Source: Tachypleus tridentatus
Taxonomy: Eukaryota > Arthropoda > Merostomata > Xiphosura > Limulidae
DNA length: 64,000 nt
Assembly (NCBI RefSeq): GCF_004210375.1
Contig: NC_134825.1
Coordinates: 7,254,001 to 7,318,000 of the forward strand
Direction of reading: 5' to 3'
Of the stretch, positions 24,322 through 36,430 are shown piece after piece. The notes beneath the pieces are model-generated. The model was given only the letters and a program-made list of their open reading frames with translations. It searched no databases and had not been told where the DNA came from. Both the position numbers and the translations under genes were made by a program. Numbering within the stretch: position 1 is the stretch's first letter; each line of letters begins with the position of its first letter.

Positions 24322-24559
24322 CTCAAGAAATGTAAAAATCAATGATTCATTTGTCGGTATTTAACTTATTTTTCTTATTTTCTGTTCCGTAAGCCTAGTT
24401 TTCGAAATATTTTAGGCGCTTATCGTACGATAGTTGAAAACATTTAATAATTATAAAATATTTTTTAGGAAAATAATGATTTAAAAATGTAAACATCATT
24501 TGTCGATTTTTTTATTTCTGATGTGTATTCGTGTCATAATCGTATTTTGTTATTATCTG

Positions 24560-25600
24560 AATGAAATCGGTGTTTCTTTCTCACAGTGTGTTAACTGTAA
24601 AGCTGTAGTTCTCAAACATTTCTCACCACGAACCCCATATTTTGAAAGATACCGCTACCTAAGAAATTGTTTTCATGGAATATTAATTGATTCCCCCCAT
24701 TTTTCACTATCAAATAAAAGGCATATTCGTGATGTGCTAAAAACACTTAGGTCCAAGAAGTCTTGATAAAACTGAAATAGAAACCCTTAAAACCCGAGCG
24801 CCTTCGAAAGGCGGATCTTTCTTCTTCAGGGGCAATCCAAGACTTCTTGGACATACGTGTTTTTAGCGCATTATAAATATACTACCACGTAAGGAACATA
24901 AACCCAATTCAGATAGGTATACTCTTTTACTTCCTAGCATAGGCATTTTAGGTGATTCAATGCTAAAGTACCTACACGAACACTTAACCTTTATTAATGG
25001 ACACCACATCCTGTCAAAATCCATTACAGGAGCTAAAATCAACGATACCATAGCTATGACCAGTTCTCTTCCCGAATCTGTCCTATTTCTTATAATTCAC
25101 TTTGGTACCAACGACCTTAAACAATCCGATAAGACTGCTTCTCAGAACTTGAAAACACAATGACAGATATCTTCAGCCTCAGACCACATATTAAACTGGC
25201 TATTTCTAGTGTAAGATGTAGACACGTAAACAAGCACACTTTCATTGATTTCAAAACACAATAATTAAACAACTCAACAACAAAATTCAACATTTTGGTG
25301 AATTAACCAAACAGTTATGCAGACTCAACTCCCAACTTGCCTTCATTAAACACACAAACCTAATACCACTCACTAATTTCCTTTCACGAGATTGACTTCA
25401 CCTCAACTTTCCTGGTATTTTCACCTTGGCCTCGAACTTCAAATATTTCCCACAGCATTCTCCCACTCATGTCTTCCTCTTCCAATCACCCCAATCATCT
25501 CCCACCAATCATCTCCCATCCCTACTTTTAATAGTTCTTCTACTCTCCCCTGTCAAATTCTACATCTCTTTCTATCTTAGAAGCTATAAAATCTAACACT
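24560..25600 (+). mobile_element. LINE ORF1-like fragment with SGNH-hydrolase-like domain
   Basis: Broken frames on the + strand encode an SGNH/GDSL-type fold. ILGDSMLKYLHEHLTFINGH at about 24940-25000 carries the GDS block. SITGAKINDTI follows, then LFLIIHFGTNDLKQS (about 25085-25125) with the GTND block, and near 25385-25440 a DFTSTFLVF/HLNF-like segment stands where the catalytic D..H block should be. Such domains occur in ORF1 of CR1-type LINEs, which is the most likely source. The upstream part (24560-24766) reads HFSPRTPYFERYRYLRNC and belongs to it or to another repeat. Stops and frameshifts make it non-functional. The minisatellite from 25616 truncates it. Confidence 0.6.
24733..24870. 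repeat. 33-bp inverted repeat inside the LINE ORF1 fragment
   Basis: Arms 24733-24765 and 24838-24870 are inverted complements with only three or four mismatches (both contain ccaagaagtcttg or its complement), separated by 72 bp. Confidence 0.85.
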
Positions 25601-25615
25601 TTTATCACTCGATCC

Positions 25616-26218
25616 ACACACTGAAAGAGATGGTTACTTTCCTCTCAATACACTACATACACTGAAAGAGATGGTTGCTTTCCTCTCAATACACTACATA
25701 CACTGAAAGAGATGGTTACTTTCCTCTCAATACACTACATACACTGAAAGAGATGGTTGCTTTCCTCTCAATACACTACACACACTGAAAGAGATGGTTA
25801 CTTTCCTCTCAATACACTACATACACTGAAAGAGATGGTTGCTTTCCTCTCAATACACTACACACACTGAAAGAGATGGTTACTTTCTTCTCAATACACT
25901 ACACACACTGAAAGAGATGGTTACTTTCCTCTCAATACACTACATACACTGAAAGAGATGGTTACTTTCCTCTCAATACACTACATACACTGAAAGAGAT
26001 GGTTACTTTCCTCTCAATACACTACACACTCTGAAAGAGATGGTTACTTTCCTCTCAATACACTACACACACTGAAAGAGATCGTTACTTTCCTCTCAAT
26101 ACACTACACACACTGAAAGAGATGGTTACTTTCCTCTCAATACACTACACACTCTGAAAGAGATCGTTACTTTCCTCTCAATATACTACATACACTGAAA
26201 GAGATGGTTACTTTCCTC
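25616..26218. repeat. 41-bp minisatellite, about 14.7 copies
   Basis: Units beginning ctgaaagagatggttactt, period 41 bp. The first six units alternate between tact and tgct variants, indicating an 82-bp higher-order unit. Later units carry cacact or gatcgtt variants. Confidence 0.95.
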
Positions 26219-26920
26219 CTTCTTCCATTACACCAACATTCAGCATGAATCAAGTGAGAGACCTTTCAATTACAGTTGAAAACAACTATTTCAGAAACTT
26301 AGAAAACTCACTGAGAAACGCACAAAACATTATCAACATGCCAAGTCGCTACCACATAACATAAAAAAATAGAAACGTACCTCAATCTCTCACATTAAAA
26401 ACACCGATAACAATAGGAGCACATGACAATAACTTCTGCAACAATTAGCAACAGATCCTTGAAAACACCTCCTTAGAACTCATGAATATCACTAAAACAT
26501 TCTGTCAAAACCCTGTCGATATTCTAGATATAGAAAATTCCCATTATCATCATCTATACAATCCTTCAGAGGAAGAGAAAGAAGAACTGTTAAAAATTCA
26601 CAAATAAAACTAACACATTCCTTCTTAAGAATAATAATAATAAACAGCTTTCCGTCTACAACACCAATACAAAAACGCTTCTAACAGCATTCCTTCTTAT
26701 CATAAAGAAATAAAAGACATATATAACTGAGTGTATAATTAAAAAGACGGCAGTTTTAATTTAAAAACTTACGCTGGTTAAAATATAAAATACACATCTG
26801 GAGTGTAAAGGTAGTTTTCTGAACATTGTTTAATCAGATAGTTTTACCTTCGCAGACACTCAGGAGTGTAGACCATCAAAGCTATGGCACCAACTAAGTG
26901 GTGTAGATTACAGAGCAGGT
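26219..26920. other. Unassigned A-rich sequence
   Basis: A-rich and reading like decayed coding sequence on the + strand (for example NPSEEEKEELLKIHK near 26560-26605), perhaps more of the LINE. I could not identify it. Confidence 0.35.
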
Positions 26921-27147
26921 TGGTTGATTTGGTTTTGAGTTTCGCGAAAAGCTACACGAGGACTATCTGGGCTAGCCGTCTTTAATTTAGCAGTGTAAGA
27001 CTAAAAGGCAGGTAGCTAGTCATCACCAACTCTTGGGCTACTTTTTACCAACGAATAGTAGGATTGACCGTGCCTTTATAACGTCCCCATGGCTGAAAGA
27101 GCGAACATGTTTGGTGTGACGGGTATTCGAATCCGCGACCCTCGGAT
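26921..27147 (-). mobile_element. tRNA-derived SINE (family 1), copy 4, 5'-truncated
   Basis: Bounded by an 11-bp target-site duplication, one mismatch: acagagcaggt at 26910-26920 and acaaagcaggt at 27148-27158. The tRNA-like head is cut off just before the anticodon arm, consistent with 5' truncation during retrotransposition. Confidence 0.88.
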
Positions 27148-27393
27148 ACAAAGCAGGTACACTTGTTCTTCGCTTAACAAGCATACTAAACTTTAGACAT
27201 AATTGTCGATTTTGAGGCGTCTACTTTAATTTATACTGAGAATTTAAGGTTTGGAATTGACTTTTTTTCCTTGTAGTTTGTTTATGTTACTGAAGTAATT
27301 GCCATTAAGTTTGTACATTTGTATAGAACAATGCAGATTAAACGACGTTCACTTTGACATACCTGTAAACGTAAAAGTTTCACTGTACAAGTT

Positions 27394-27505
27394 CTTCGCT
27401 GGTACAGCGGTAAGTCTACGGATTTACAACGCTAAAATCAGGGGTGCGATTCCCGTAGGTGGACTCAGTAGGTAGTCCAACGTGGCTTTGCTATAAGAAA
27501 AACAC
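27394..27505 (+). mobile_element. tRNA-derived SINE (family 2), copy 1
   Basis: A tRNA-like head (cgctggtacagcggtaag as A-box region; an anticodon-loop-like tttacaa that would read UAC, valine; B-box-like region with gattcccg) followed by a short tail with tagtcc-aacgtggctttgctataag and an A/C-rich end. It matches copies at 37.4 and 38.4 kb. Confidence 0.82.
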
Positions 27506-27693
27506 TCACTTACTATACAATTAGCCAATGGATATATTGGGTTTCCAGGTGGTTGAACAGGCAAGTAATGACTGATACACATTGTTTTTTTAATTACATA
27601 AACTGTTTCAATATTAATACAACAACAAAAAATCCGTATTTAACACATCTCCAGGATATAATGTTATCCTGTATATTTCGATATTCTTTATAT

Positions 27694-29075
27694 CAGGGCC
27701 GTAGCCAGAAATGGCCATTGAGGAGGAGGGGGGGTTAGTTTGAGTGCTTGATACAAGCGCCGCAGGAGCGAAGCCATGCTACGGGGTCCAGGGCATGCCT
27801 CCCCGGAAATTTTTTAATAAAAACATAAACGAAAAGCCTGAATTATGCATTCTGAGTCCACCTTTTTGGCAAATTTCAGAACGGCACACTGAGGTGTTTG
27901 TCTTATTTTATTAATCATAAATAAATATATAGGCATATATATATAATATATAACTTAAAGTTATCAGGCCCAGCAAAGTAGGCCTACAGTCCTGTTATCA
28001 ATATGTAAAATATAGAGTCACTCAGAGAGTGCAAAATATATGTATAGTGCCTATAATTTGTATTCAAATGTCATGGACAGTGTATGTTCAGATTCCCTGG
28101 ATTTCAAGAACTAACTTCATAAATAAACAGTTGGTGGCACCATGGCACTAACCTAGTACCATGAGCCAATGGTACTGTGAGTGTGTCGTTGACAAAAGAA
28201 TGTGACGTTGACAAACAGAAGTTGCGATAAACAATCATTCACTATGTCAAACCTGAAAGAGTAAAAGACACTGCATGGGTTCTTTAAACCCATTCATGAG
28301 GCTGAACCTGATCAATCTGATGCAGCCAATCAGGTTGAATCAGAATTGTCAGAGTCATCACCGTAGCCTTCTACCAGTACTGCCACTACCACCTCAGGTC
28401 CAGTCTGGGACATTGGATATTACATGTCTGATGATGTCAGCATTGGTAAACAGGTAAGTCGACTTCTCATTATATTAAATTTTTATTATAAATCATGCAA
28501 ACACTCTGCATCGTTGGCTTTCACAGTGGAGATGGCTACTCTACACTCAACATACAAAGGGTGCCTTCTGCAAATACTGCTGTCTTTTAGCTCCCAATGG
28601 TGCTGGTGTTGGAATCCAGAAATTGGGACAACTGGTGAAATTTCCATACACAAACTGGAAGAAGGCTGTTGAAGACTTCAAGGCACATGAATTTAAACAG
28701 TACCACCAAGACAGCAAAGAAAAAGCTAACAATTTTCTACAGGTCGTAAACACAAGTTCATCTGTGCACTTGCAGCTTGATGCAAGTTACAAACAAGAAA
28801 CTGAACAGAACCTGCAATATTTAAAGCTTATTATTGATACTGTATTGCTGTGTGGGAGACAGGATTTAGCTTTGAGGGGAAAATATGATTCTGGTCCAAT
28901 GTTTGTTGGTGAAACTGATGAGGAGCACATCAATAATGATGGGAATTTTCGGGCAATTTTGCGCCACAGGGCAAAGGGTCATGTCAAGCTTTCAGCAAGC
29001 CTTTAGAGTACAAAGAGGAATGCTACGTATCTGAGTCCTCAAATTCAAAATGAAATCATCAATGCCTGTAATACA
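27694..29075 (+). mobile_element. hAT element related to ZMYM1-type transposases, 5' half
   Basis: Starts at a plausible terminal repeat, CAGGGCCGTAGCCAG (27694), followed by a GC-rich leader. From about 28240 broken frames encode the N-terminal part of a TTF-type zinc finger/hAT transposase as in ZMYM1-like proteins. They run from an acidic segment (HEAEPDQSDAANQVESE), through DIGYYMSDDVSIGKQ and an AFCKYCCLLAPNGAG zinc-finger block near 28560-28605, to an intact stretch 28623-29006 (GQLVKFPYTNWKKAVEDFK ... RHRAKGHVKLSASL). The last recognised peptide is SPQIQNEIINACN at about 29035-29070, where a 48-bp minisatellite takes over. The catalytic RNase H-like core and dimerisation region are missing, so it is inactive. 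Confidence 0.78.
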
Positions 29076-29289
29076 AACAAAGTTTCTTTATCTGACTGAT
29101 CACAGTAAGTAGCTGTCTAGTAGAACAAAGTTTCTTTCTCTGACTGTTCACAGTAAGTAGATTTTGAGTAGAACAAAGTTTCTTTCTCTGACTGTTCACA
29201 GTAAGCAGATTTTGAGTAGAACAAACTTCCCTTCTCTTAGTGTTCATAGTAAGTAGCTGTCTAGTAGATCAAAGTTTCTTTCTCTGATA
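29076..29289. repeat. 48-bp minisatellite, about 4.5 copies
   Basis: Units beginning aacaaagtttctttctctg, period 48 bp, with two tail variants (agctgtctagtag and agattttgagtag). It truncates the preceding hAT element. Confidence 0.88.
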
Positions 29290-29605
29290 TTCTTACTATC
29301 TAGCAGAGATTGTTTCTATTCCATCTTCATTTTAATGAATATTTAACTGTGTGTATTTAAGAAGTATGTTATTGAAAGATCTTAGTCAGAAAGTATCTAT
29401 ATCCTCTTTGAATTTCTTAAATATTCATTTTGTCGTACCTTTTTAATGTGTGTATGCCTGCTGAGGAGAATTGGTACGATGCCAGAACGATGTATCAGAG
29501 GATTCAATGTGCGAAACTTGTTTCTGCACTTTGAGATTATGTGTACACTACATGAATAATGGTCAAATAATTCCACTGTTCGATTAGACAAAAGTTGCAC
29601 AAAAG
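29290..29605. other. Spacer between two minisatellites
   Basis: No feature seen. Confidence 0.4.
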
Positions 29606-30376
29606 TCAGCAGTGGGTTATGTTTACTATAGTTTGAGTTGGTGGTGGGTATTGTTGACAATAGCTGATGATGTTTACTATAGACTGAGTTAGTGGTGGGT
29701 GTTGTTGACAATAGCTGATAATGTTTACTATAGTTTGAGTTAGTGGTGGGTGTTTTTGACAATAGCTGATAATGTTTTCTATAGTTTGAGTTAGTGGTGG
29801 GTGTTATTGACGATAGCTGATGATGTTTACTATAGTTTGAGTTAGTGGTGGGTGTTGTTGACAATAGCTGATAATGTTTACTATAGTTTGAGTTAGTGGT
29901 GGGTGTTTTTGACAATAGCTGATAATGTTTTCTATAGTTTGAGTTAGTGGTGGGTGTTATTGACGATAGCTGATGATGTTTACTATAGTTTGAGTTAGTG
30001 GTGGGTTGTTGACGATTTGATAATGTTTACTATAGTTTGAGTTAGTGGTGGGTGTTGTTGACAATAGCTGATAATGTTTACTATAGTTTGAGTTAGTGGT
30101 GGGTGTTATTGACGATAGCTGATGATGTTTACTATAGTTTGAGTTAGTGGTGGGTGTTGTTGACAATAGCTGATGATGTTTACTATAGTTTGAGTTAGTG
30201 GTGGGTGTTGTTGGCAATAGCTGATGATGTTTACTATAGTTTGAGTTAGTGGTGGGTATTGTTAGCAATAGCTGATGATGTTTACTATAGTTTGAGTTAA
30301 TGGTGGGTGTTGTTGGCAATAGCTGATGATGTTTACCATAGTTTGAGTTAGTGGTGGGTGTTGTTGACAATATCTG
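29606..30376. repeat. 51-bp minisatellite, about 15 copies
   Basis: Units beginning tgatgatgtttactatag, period 51 bp. 51 is a multiple of three, so the - strand stays open as a 17-residue repeat rich in T, N, S and Y; I regard this as spurious. One unit near 30006 is shortened. A diverged continuation follows to about 30715. Confidence 0.94.
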
Positions 30377-30715
30377 AAATTAGTGATGTGTGTAACTATA
30401 ACTGAAGTCAGCAGTGGGTACTGCCTACTGTGGCTGGAGTTAACAGAGAGTGTTGTTGATTATAGCTGTAGTTACTAGTGGGTGTTGTTGTCTTTATCTG
30501 GAGTTAACAGAGAGTGTTGTTGATTACAGCTGGAGTTATTAGTGGGTGTTGTTGACTATAGATGGAGTTATTAGTGGGCACTGCTGACTACAGCTGTAGT
30601 TGGTTGTGGGTGTTGTTGACCATAACTGGAGTTATTAGTGGGTACTGCTGACTACAGCTGTAGTTGGTTGTGGGTGTTGTTGACCATAACTGGAGTTATC
30701 AGTAGGTCTGGTTGA
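30377..30715. repeat. Diverged edge of the 51-bp array
   Basis: Shorter, diverged units of the type gtgggtgttgttgactata-gctggagtta, about 34-68 bp apart. These look like the older edge of the adjacent array. Confidence 0.7.
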
Positions 30716-30797
30716 CTAATTTTGAAGCTTTACACAAAATCTTTAATAAATAAATTGTTAGTGGAAAACTTGACTGTCTAGCAACATGTTGCTATGA

Positions 30798-31034
30798 ATC
30801 ATAATTTTTGAAGTAAAACCAGATAGCACTTTGCTAGGAAAGGGGGCTAGGAAGGCAAAGTCATCTATGATTAGTGATGCACCAGAGGATGTTGTACATC
30901 AACAGGCATCAACAAATCTCAACAAATCATTTGAGTACAGTGAAAGTTCTAAAATTAATAATCCATCTAATCTGCACAATGTTCTTTCTACTGTTACCAA
31001 TATTAAAAAAGTTGTTAATCTCTGTCAGAATTAA
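30798..31034 (+). other. Unassigned S/N-rich open frame, possible terminal exon
   Basis: Open from 30798 to a TAA at 31032-31034. It reads ...KPDSTLLGKGARKAKSSM ... SESSKINNPSNLHNVLSTVT.... Composition (Ser, Asn, Lys) and lack of repeats make it look more protein-like than most frames here. There is no good start codon. The nearest AG positions (30812, 30826, 30836) have poor pyrimidine tracts. It could be a terminal exon, a transposon fragment or chance. I do not recognise a family. Confidence 0.2.
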
Positions 31035-31867
31035 AGTTTAACTTTATAACTAAAACATGCATTCTGTCTGTTATTTTTATATTTAGTTCTTATCGTTATG
31101 GTCAACTCTATTGTTTTACTTATATAATTGTACATGTATTTGTTTTATATAACGTTTTACAAAGCAGGTATTGTTCTTACTGGTGGATAGTGTTATTAAG
31201 GGTATTGTTACTATAGTTCCACAGGACTGCATACAGATGTTTACTTTTCTCATTTTATGTTGACATCTTTCATTTATATATTTAATTTTATTTTCAATGT
31301 TTTCAAAAGACACATGGTGTTCCTATATGTAGACAGTGTTACTATATTTCAGTAGAACTGCATACAGATTTCAAGTAACCTCAACTTAAGGTTGTAGCTT
31401 TTATTTATTTATATCACACGTGTTTTACAAAAGCGTATAATGTTTCTATAGGTAGATACTTTAACATACTGTAATATATTATTACAGTTTTCACTTCTAT
31501 GTTTAACCTACGTGACTTACTTTTTCTATTTCCTGAAGGTTTATACATAAATATCTATGGCTATCTTATTAGTTTTAGTTTATACAACTAATATTTTGTA
31601 CTAAAACTATTCATCCTCAAGAAAACATTCACTTAAATATCTAAGTGATTTGAAACAACTTAAATATCAAGTTATCTTCATAATTTAAATACTATTGTTT
31701 TGCTAATGTTTGGATTTAATAATCCTTCATAAATACTGCGTTTCGACACCACTAATGTAGAAAATCATTTTTGTATATTATTGTAGATATTTTCACACAG
31801 CTTGTTTCTTACTGGTTTAGAACCGTATGCAGAATGTTAATTGAAAATATTTAGATATAGGCTAAAA
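31035..31867. other. AT-rich intergenic sequence with a loose repeat
   Basis: Around 31140-31500 the sequence repeats loosely with a period of roughly 150-190 bp (ttttacaaaagc... gtagatag... gactgcatacagat). No gene seen. Confidence 0.45.
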
Positions 31868-34425
31868 CAGGGGTCCCCAAAGTGGTCGACATTTCTGGGG
31901 GCCGAAAATTACTCGGGTGTCGATTATAAATTGTTAATACAGAAGTATCATTGCTCGACTTATTAAAAACTGTTGGTCAAATCGACGTAATATATTGTGC
32001 AGAAAGCAAGAGTCGTATAATCAAGGAAGTAAAATACCAACTGAAAATTAATTGTATAAAAATATACGAGTCTGGACGAGATCGTCGTTTACTCTCCGGT
32101 CACCCAAATGACGGTTATAATTGAGCCAATCAGGAAGAATTGTTTTATGTTCATTCTGGCTTACATTTTTAATGATTACCAATGATAGTTTTTCTTGATT
32201 ATTTTAATTATTTATTGGTGTTTGCTGTATCCGAAAGTTGAGGTGTGAGTTTGCTTAGTTTAAAAAGGATATTAGGTATCGTAATTAATAAAACAGTACT
32301 TAAAAGGTTAAAAAATCAAAGTACTGTACTTAAAATAAGTAAATGAAAACTTTGTGTTTCAGATATACGAAAAGTGTGTAACGTTGTGCCACATTATTAC
32401 GTAATTCGATAGCAATAAAAATTAAATACAATCTCTATTCCTTTATATATTTCTATGCAGTTTCACTTATGCTTTAAATTTAAAACGTTAAAACACTGAT
32501 CTGTGCTTCTTGTAGCCTTTCAATAAAGTTCATTTATTTAACTTTAGCCACAACCCCATTAACTGTAATGATAGCCGCAGATCCTAAAAAGAAGTGCCGA
32601 TAATATTCACAAGATTACTTGAAACTATGTGCGTCCTGTGCGAAAAGGTTTTTACTAATGATGCTATGAAATCTGCAAAGATTAAAGACCGCTTTCAAAT
32701 AATTCTTCCTGATAAGAAAGATAAAGATCTTGATTTTTTTTAGAACGTTGAAAGTAAAATATAAAAATCAACCAAATATAATGTCAATTATGAAAGAACC
32801 TGTTCAGGCTGATAATGAAGGAGGGTTAAGGACATCATATAATATTTCTCTCTGGGTTTGTGCATTGTAAGTTTTCCATTCAACTTGATGAATCAAATTT
32901 TGGTACTTCGAACATTCTTATGGCTTATGTAAGGTATTTTTAGTCAAACTCAAAAACAAAGTATTGACGAGTTTTTGTTCGCAATGTATCTTAAAGGTGA
33001 TGCAAAAGGGGTGACGATTTTTCAGTGCTTGGAGGAATATTTAAACAAACACAATATTCCACTCAGCAATATAATTGCGATTGCCATAGATGGCGCACCT
33101 TCAGTGGTTGCATGTTACAGAGGATTTGCTGCCTTTCTTAATGAAAAGGTTCCCGATGTGCGTACTATTTATTCACTGTATATTATACAGACATCACCTT
33201 ATGGCAAAAATCTCAGTGACGAATTGCATGATATTCTAAAGGTGTGCATCAAATCGGTATATAAACTTAAAGCACATCCACTTAATTCGCGACTGTTTGC
33301 TAAGCTGTGTGAAAAAAATTATTAATTGGTGAACCAATTACTGTTGCATACTGAAGTGAGGTGGCTGTCAAGTTTTTTTTTTTTTTTTTTTTAATTTCGC
33401 ACAAAGCTACTCGAGGGCTATCTGTGCTAACCGTCCCTAATTTAGTAGTGTAAGACTAAAGGGAAGGCAGCTAGTCATCACCACCCACCGCCAACTCTTG
33501 GGCTACTCTTTTACCAACGAATAGTGGGACTGACCGTCACTTAAACGCCCCCACGGCTAGGAGGGCGAGCATGTTTGGCGCGATGGAGATACGAACTCGC
33601 GACCCTCAGATTACGAGTCGCACGCCTTAAAACGCTTGGCCATGCCGGGCCGACTGTCAAGAGATGTTTGCTTGCAAAGGCTTGTTGAGTTGTATGACTC
33701 AACTGTAGAGTTTCTTACAGACGTGAATTCCTTTCTGTGATGAGTTGAAAAAGAATAAGAATCATCTTTTCTATTTTGGAGACTCACATTTAAAAGTTAA
33801 TGATGCACAGACTCATCTGCAAGGTAAAGATGTGACAATTATTCAAACTCGAACAATACTCTTAGGCTTCCAACTCAAAATAGGCCTTTTTAAAATTTTC
33901 ATTGTTACGATGAGATTTTCATTACTTTTCAAACGTACAGCAACTGGAAGATTAAGACCAAGGTATTTCTGATGTTGACTTGGGAATATACATAAAACCA
34001 CCTTGAAAAATTGAGAGAAGACCTTAAAGTGCGCTTTGAGGACTTGGAGAAAATGCACTTACCTGACTGGATTGTTACGTCATTTTATTTGCAAATAGAA
34101 AAGATAATTATTGAATCTAATTTATAAGATGAATTAATTGAACTTTTCGTGGATCTCAAAGCTAAATCACTGTCCTAAGCAACTTTTGGATTAATGTAAA
34201 TATTGTCAATAAGTATCCAAAACCTTTCGCAGCGGCGAACCTTTTTTTACTTGCATTCCCAAGTTCCTATGTGGTTGAAGTTGGTTTTTGCCATGTAAAT
34301 TTAGTCCTAACAAAGCAGAGGAGCAAACTGAACATAGAAGATCGAGGTGAGTTAAGACTAAAACTCACCAATTTACGATCAAATATTAGTACTCTTCTAA
34401 ACGATCAAGCACATTCCTCCCATTA
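31868..34425 (+). mobile_element. hAT (Charlie-like) element with BED finger, interrupted by a SINE
   Basis: Starts with CAGGGGTCCCCAA (31868-31880), the classic terminal repeat of hAT-Charlie-type elements. The broken transposase reads as follows: a BED zinc-finger-like region (about 32585-32720, with KLCVLCEKVFTNDAMKSAKIKDR); LDFF-RTLKVKYKNQPNI; an intact stretch 32975-33325 with the hAT core block IIAIAIDGAPSVVACYRGF; LLHTEVRWLS (33340-33365); then, after the SINE, LQRLVELYDSTVEFLTDVNSF. The C-terminal region (about 33990-34425) reads EDLEKMHLPDWIV ... GELRLKLTNLRSNI. The closest known relatives are ZBED/GTF2IRD2-like proteins. There are multiple frameshifts and stops, and a right terminal repeat was not found. 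Confidence 0.85.
33373..33653 (-). mobile_element. tRNA-derived SINE (family 1), copy 5, inserted in the hAT element
   Basis: Full-length copy with a T-run at the left (A-tail) and the ggcccggcatggcc head on the right. The 8-bp target-site duplication CTGTCAAG is at 33365-33372 and 33654-33661. It lies exactly between two consecutive segments of the hAT transposase (WLS and LQRLVELY), so it post-dates that element. Confidence 0.95.
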
Positions 34426-36310
34426 AAGATATCAGACGGTCAATAAAAAGGTAAAATATTTATTATAATATATTATTAATTTTCATATATTTTTATAATC
34501 TTGATAATCTGATTGTTAGAATGTTTTATGTGCCACTCAATGTAAGTAAGTAAATTTATTATCTTTTCTCTAGAACTTTTCATTTCTAAAATCAAACATT
34601 TGTTACATAGTACAGTAAGGTTATACATACAGTGTAAACTTGTTTAACCTTATTTATTAATTAGTTTGATACATCACGACTCATGGTGTGTTGATGTATT
34701 AACCAAAGCTGTTAACGTATCTCGGTGGGGAATATTAGATTAACTTATGTGTGGTTGGCACAATAAAATTGTGTTCACTACCTGTGCTAGCAGTAGTTAA
34801 GAAATAAACCGATTGACCTAGAAGAACAACGATTAAAATGATAAAAATATAACAGATCATTTTTGTTTGATTACATGTATAAAGTTTTGTGTATTTTTAA
34901 GCGTTTGTAATTTAACATGTGCAAATTATTGGATAAGAAAATATATTCTAAAGTACAAATAACGTTCTCTATACAAGTGTCACTCTTTAAATCTATGATT
35001 ACAAAATATCTCTACAAGTCAACTTGACACTTATCTTTTGATGAGCTCACTAAGATACAATTTATACATTTTACTAAAATCACAAACAGGAGCGACCATA
35101 ATATTTGACCTATATAAGTCAAAATCACACGTTTTCATATCACAGTGACATAATTGCTTTCTTACTCAAATTAGTGTATTGTACTATTGATAAGTTGTTA
35201 TCTTATGACCTTCATACAAACTTTATGTACTTATTGTTCAAGTAACTAGTCATTAGCGAGTGCAACTATGTGACACAATCTAACAGTAAGTTTATGTATT
35301 ACAACAACTTTGATAAACGTTGTCTTTATGGGAATGTTAAATGAATCAGTTACAGTCTATATCTCTCATGTCAATACTGTAGTTAATTTGTTTAACAATA
35401 TGTGAACACAAATAACTAATTTATTATGAAACAATAACGTTTTAACACATCGTCATGTTACTACATAAATAAACAAATAATTTACCTTATAGTCAAACAT
35501 AAGTATTTTGTGATAGTGGGTATTATTTGTTTACACTGTATGTTTATTTAAACATGTAAGATTTTAGTTTATAAGATTGATGAACTGATTTTGACCTTAA
35601 GGATCAGAAAAACTGGTTTTGCGACTATTTTACATTTTAAAATACTTATTTTCACATAAATATTGAGATTTTCAAACAATGTTAGGGTAAGGTGTGATTT
35701 TTTTCATTTAGCTTATACTTTATACAAAAATCGCCAAATATATTAATCTTTTTTGTCAGTTACAAATCAGTGTTCTGTGATTTTCTTGTATAAAATTCAT
35801 GTTCCATTATTGCCTAATGTATTTCAAGCAGTATGATTGATATATATATATGCAAGTAAAATTACACATTGAACAAATTTCACATATAGTGAAACATTTA
35901 TTAACAACCAGATATACTAATACACTATTTAGGAAAATTACAAAGACCTTAGTTTATAAAATATTGGACTGTTTGTTCAAATTAGTTTTTACAGTTTTTC
36001 TACAGTTCTACGTTATGTCCTTATTTCTATTTGTTCATTTCAGTCCAGTGTATAAGATGTTTAATGTCCTTTATAAACAAAAAGGCTAGTGTACAGTTCA
36101 TGAACTTTGTTAAGTTCATTGCACTTTAGAACAACAATACTTACGTTCACCACTCAGCAAAATAAAACTGTGTCAACATACAGTGACCAGTCAAAACTTG
36201 AGTCAGAGTCAATATATAAATATTATTATATTATTATACTAATCTTACGTTGATAATTCACTAACAAAAAAGTAACTTAGTTCTATTCTGTTCAGACTAA
36301 AGATCTTGAT
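34426..36310. other. AT-rich intergenic sequence
   Basis: Long AT-rich stretch with no recognisable coding or mobile sequence. Confidence 0.45.
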
Positions 36311-36430
36311 AAGGATGGGAGTATCCAACTGATGAAGTGGTAAGCTGGATACTACCAGCATCCGGGGTTCTATTCCCAGCAGTGGACACAATGCAGGTAG
36401 CCAGTATGAATGTGCTTAAAAACAATCACC
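36311..36430 (+). mobile_element. Diverged tRNA-derived SINE-like element
   Basis: A tRNA-like stretch (tgatgaagtggtaagctgg as A-box region, ggttctattcccagc as B-box) is followed by gacacaatgcaggtagcc and tgtgcttaaaaacaat. That tail resembles SINE family 2. I found no target-site duplication. Confidence 0.5.

Noticed and set aside
29397..30370. - strand open frames encoding T/N/S/Y-rich 17-residue repeats
   Set aside because: Translation of the 51-bp minisatellite, again a multiple of three; no independent coding evidence.
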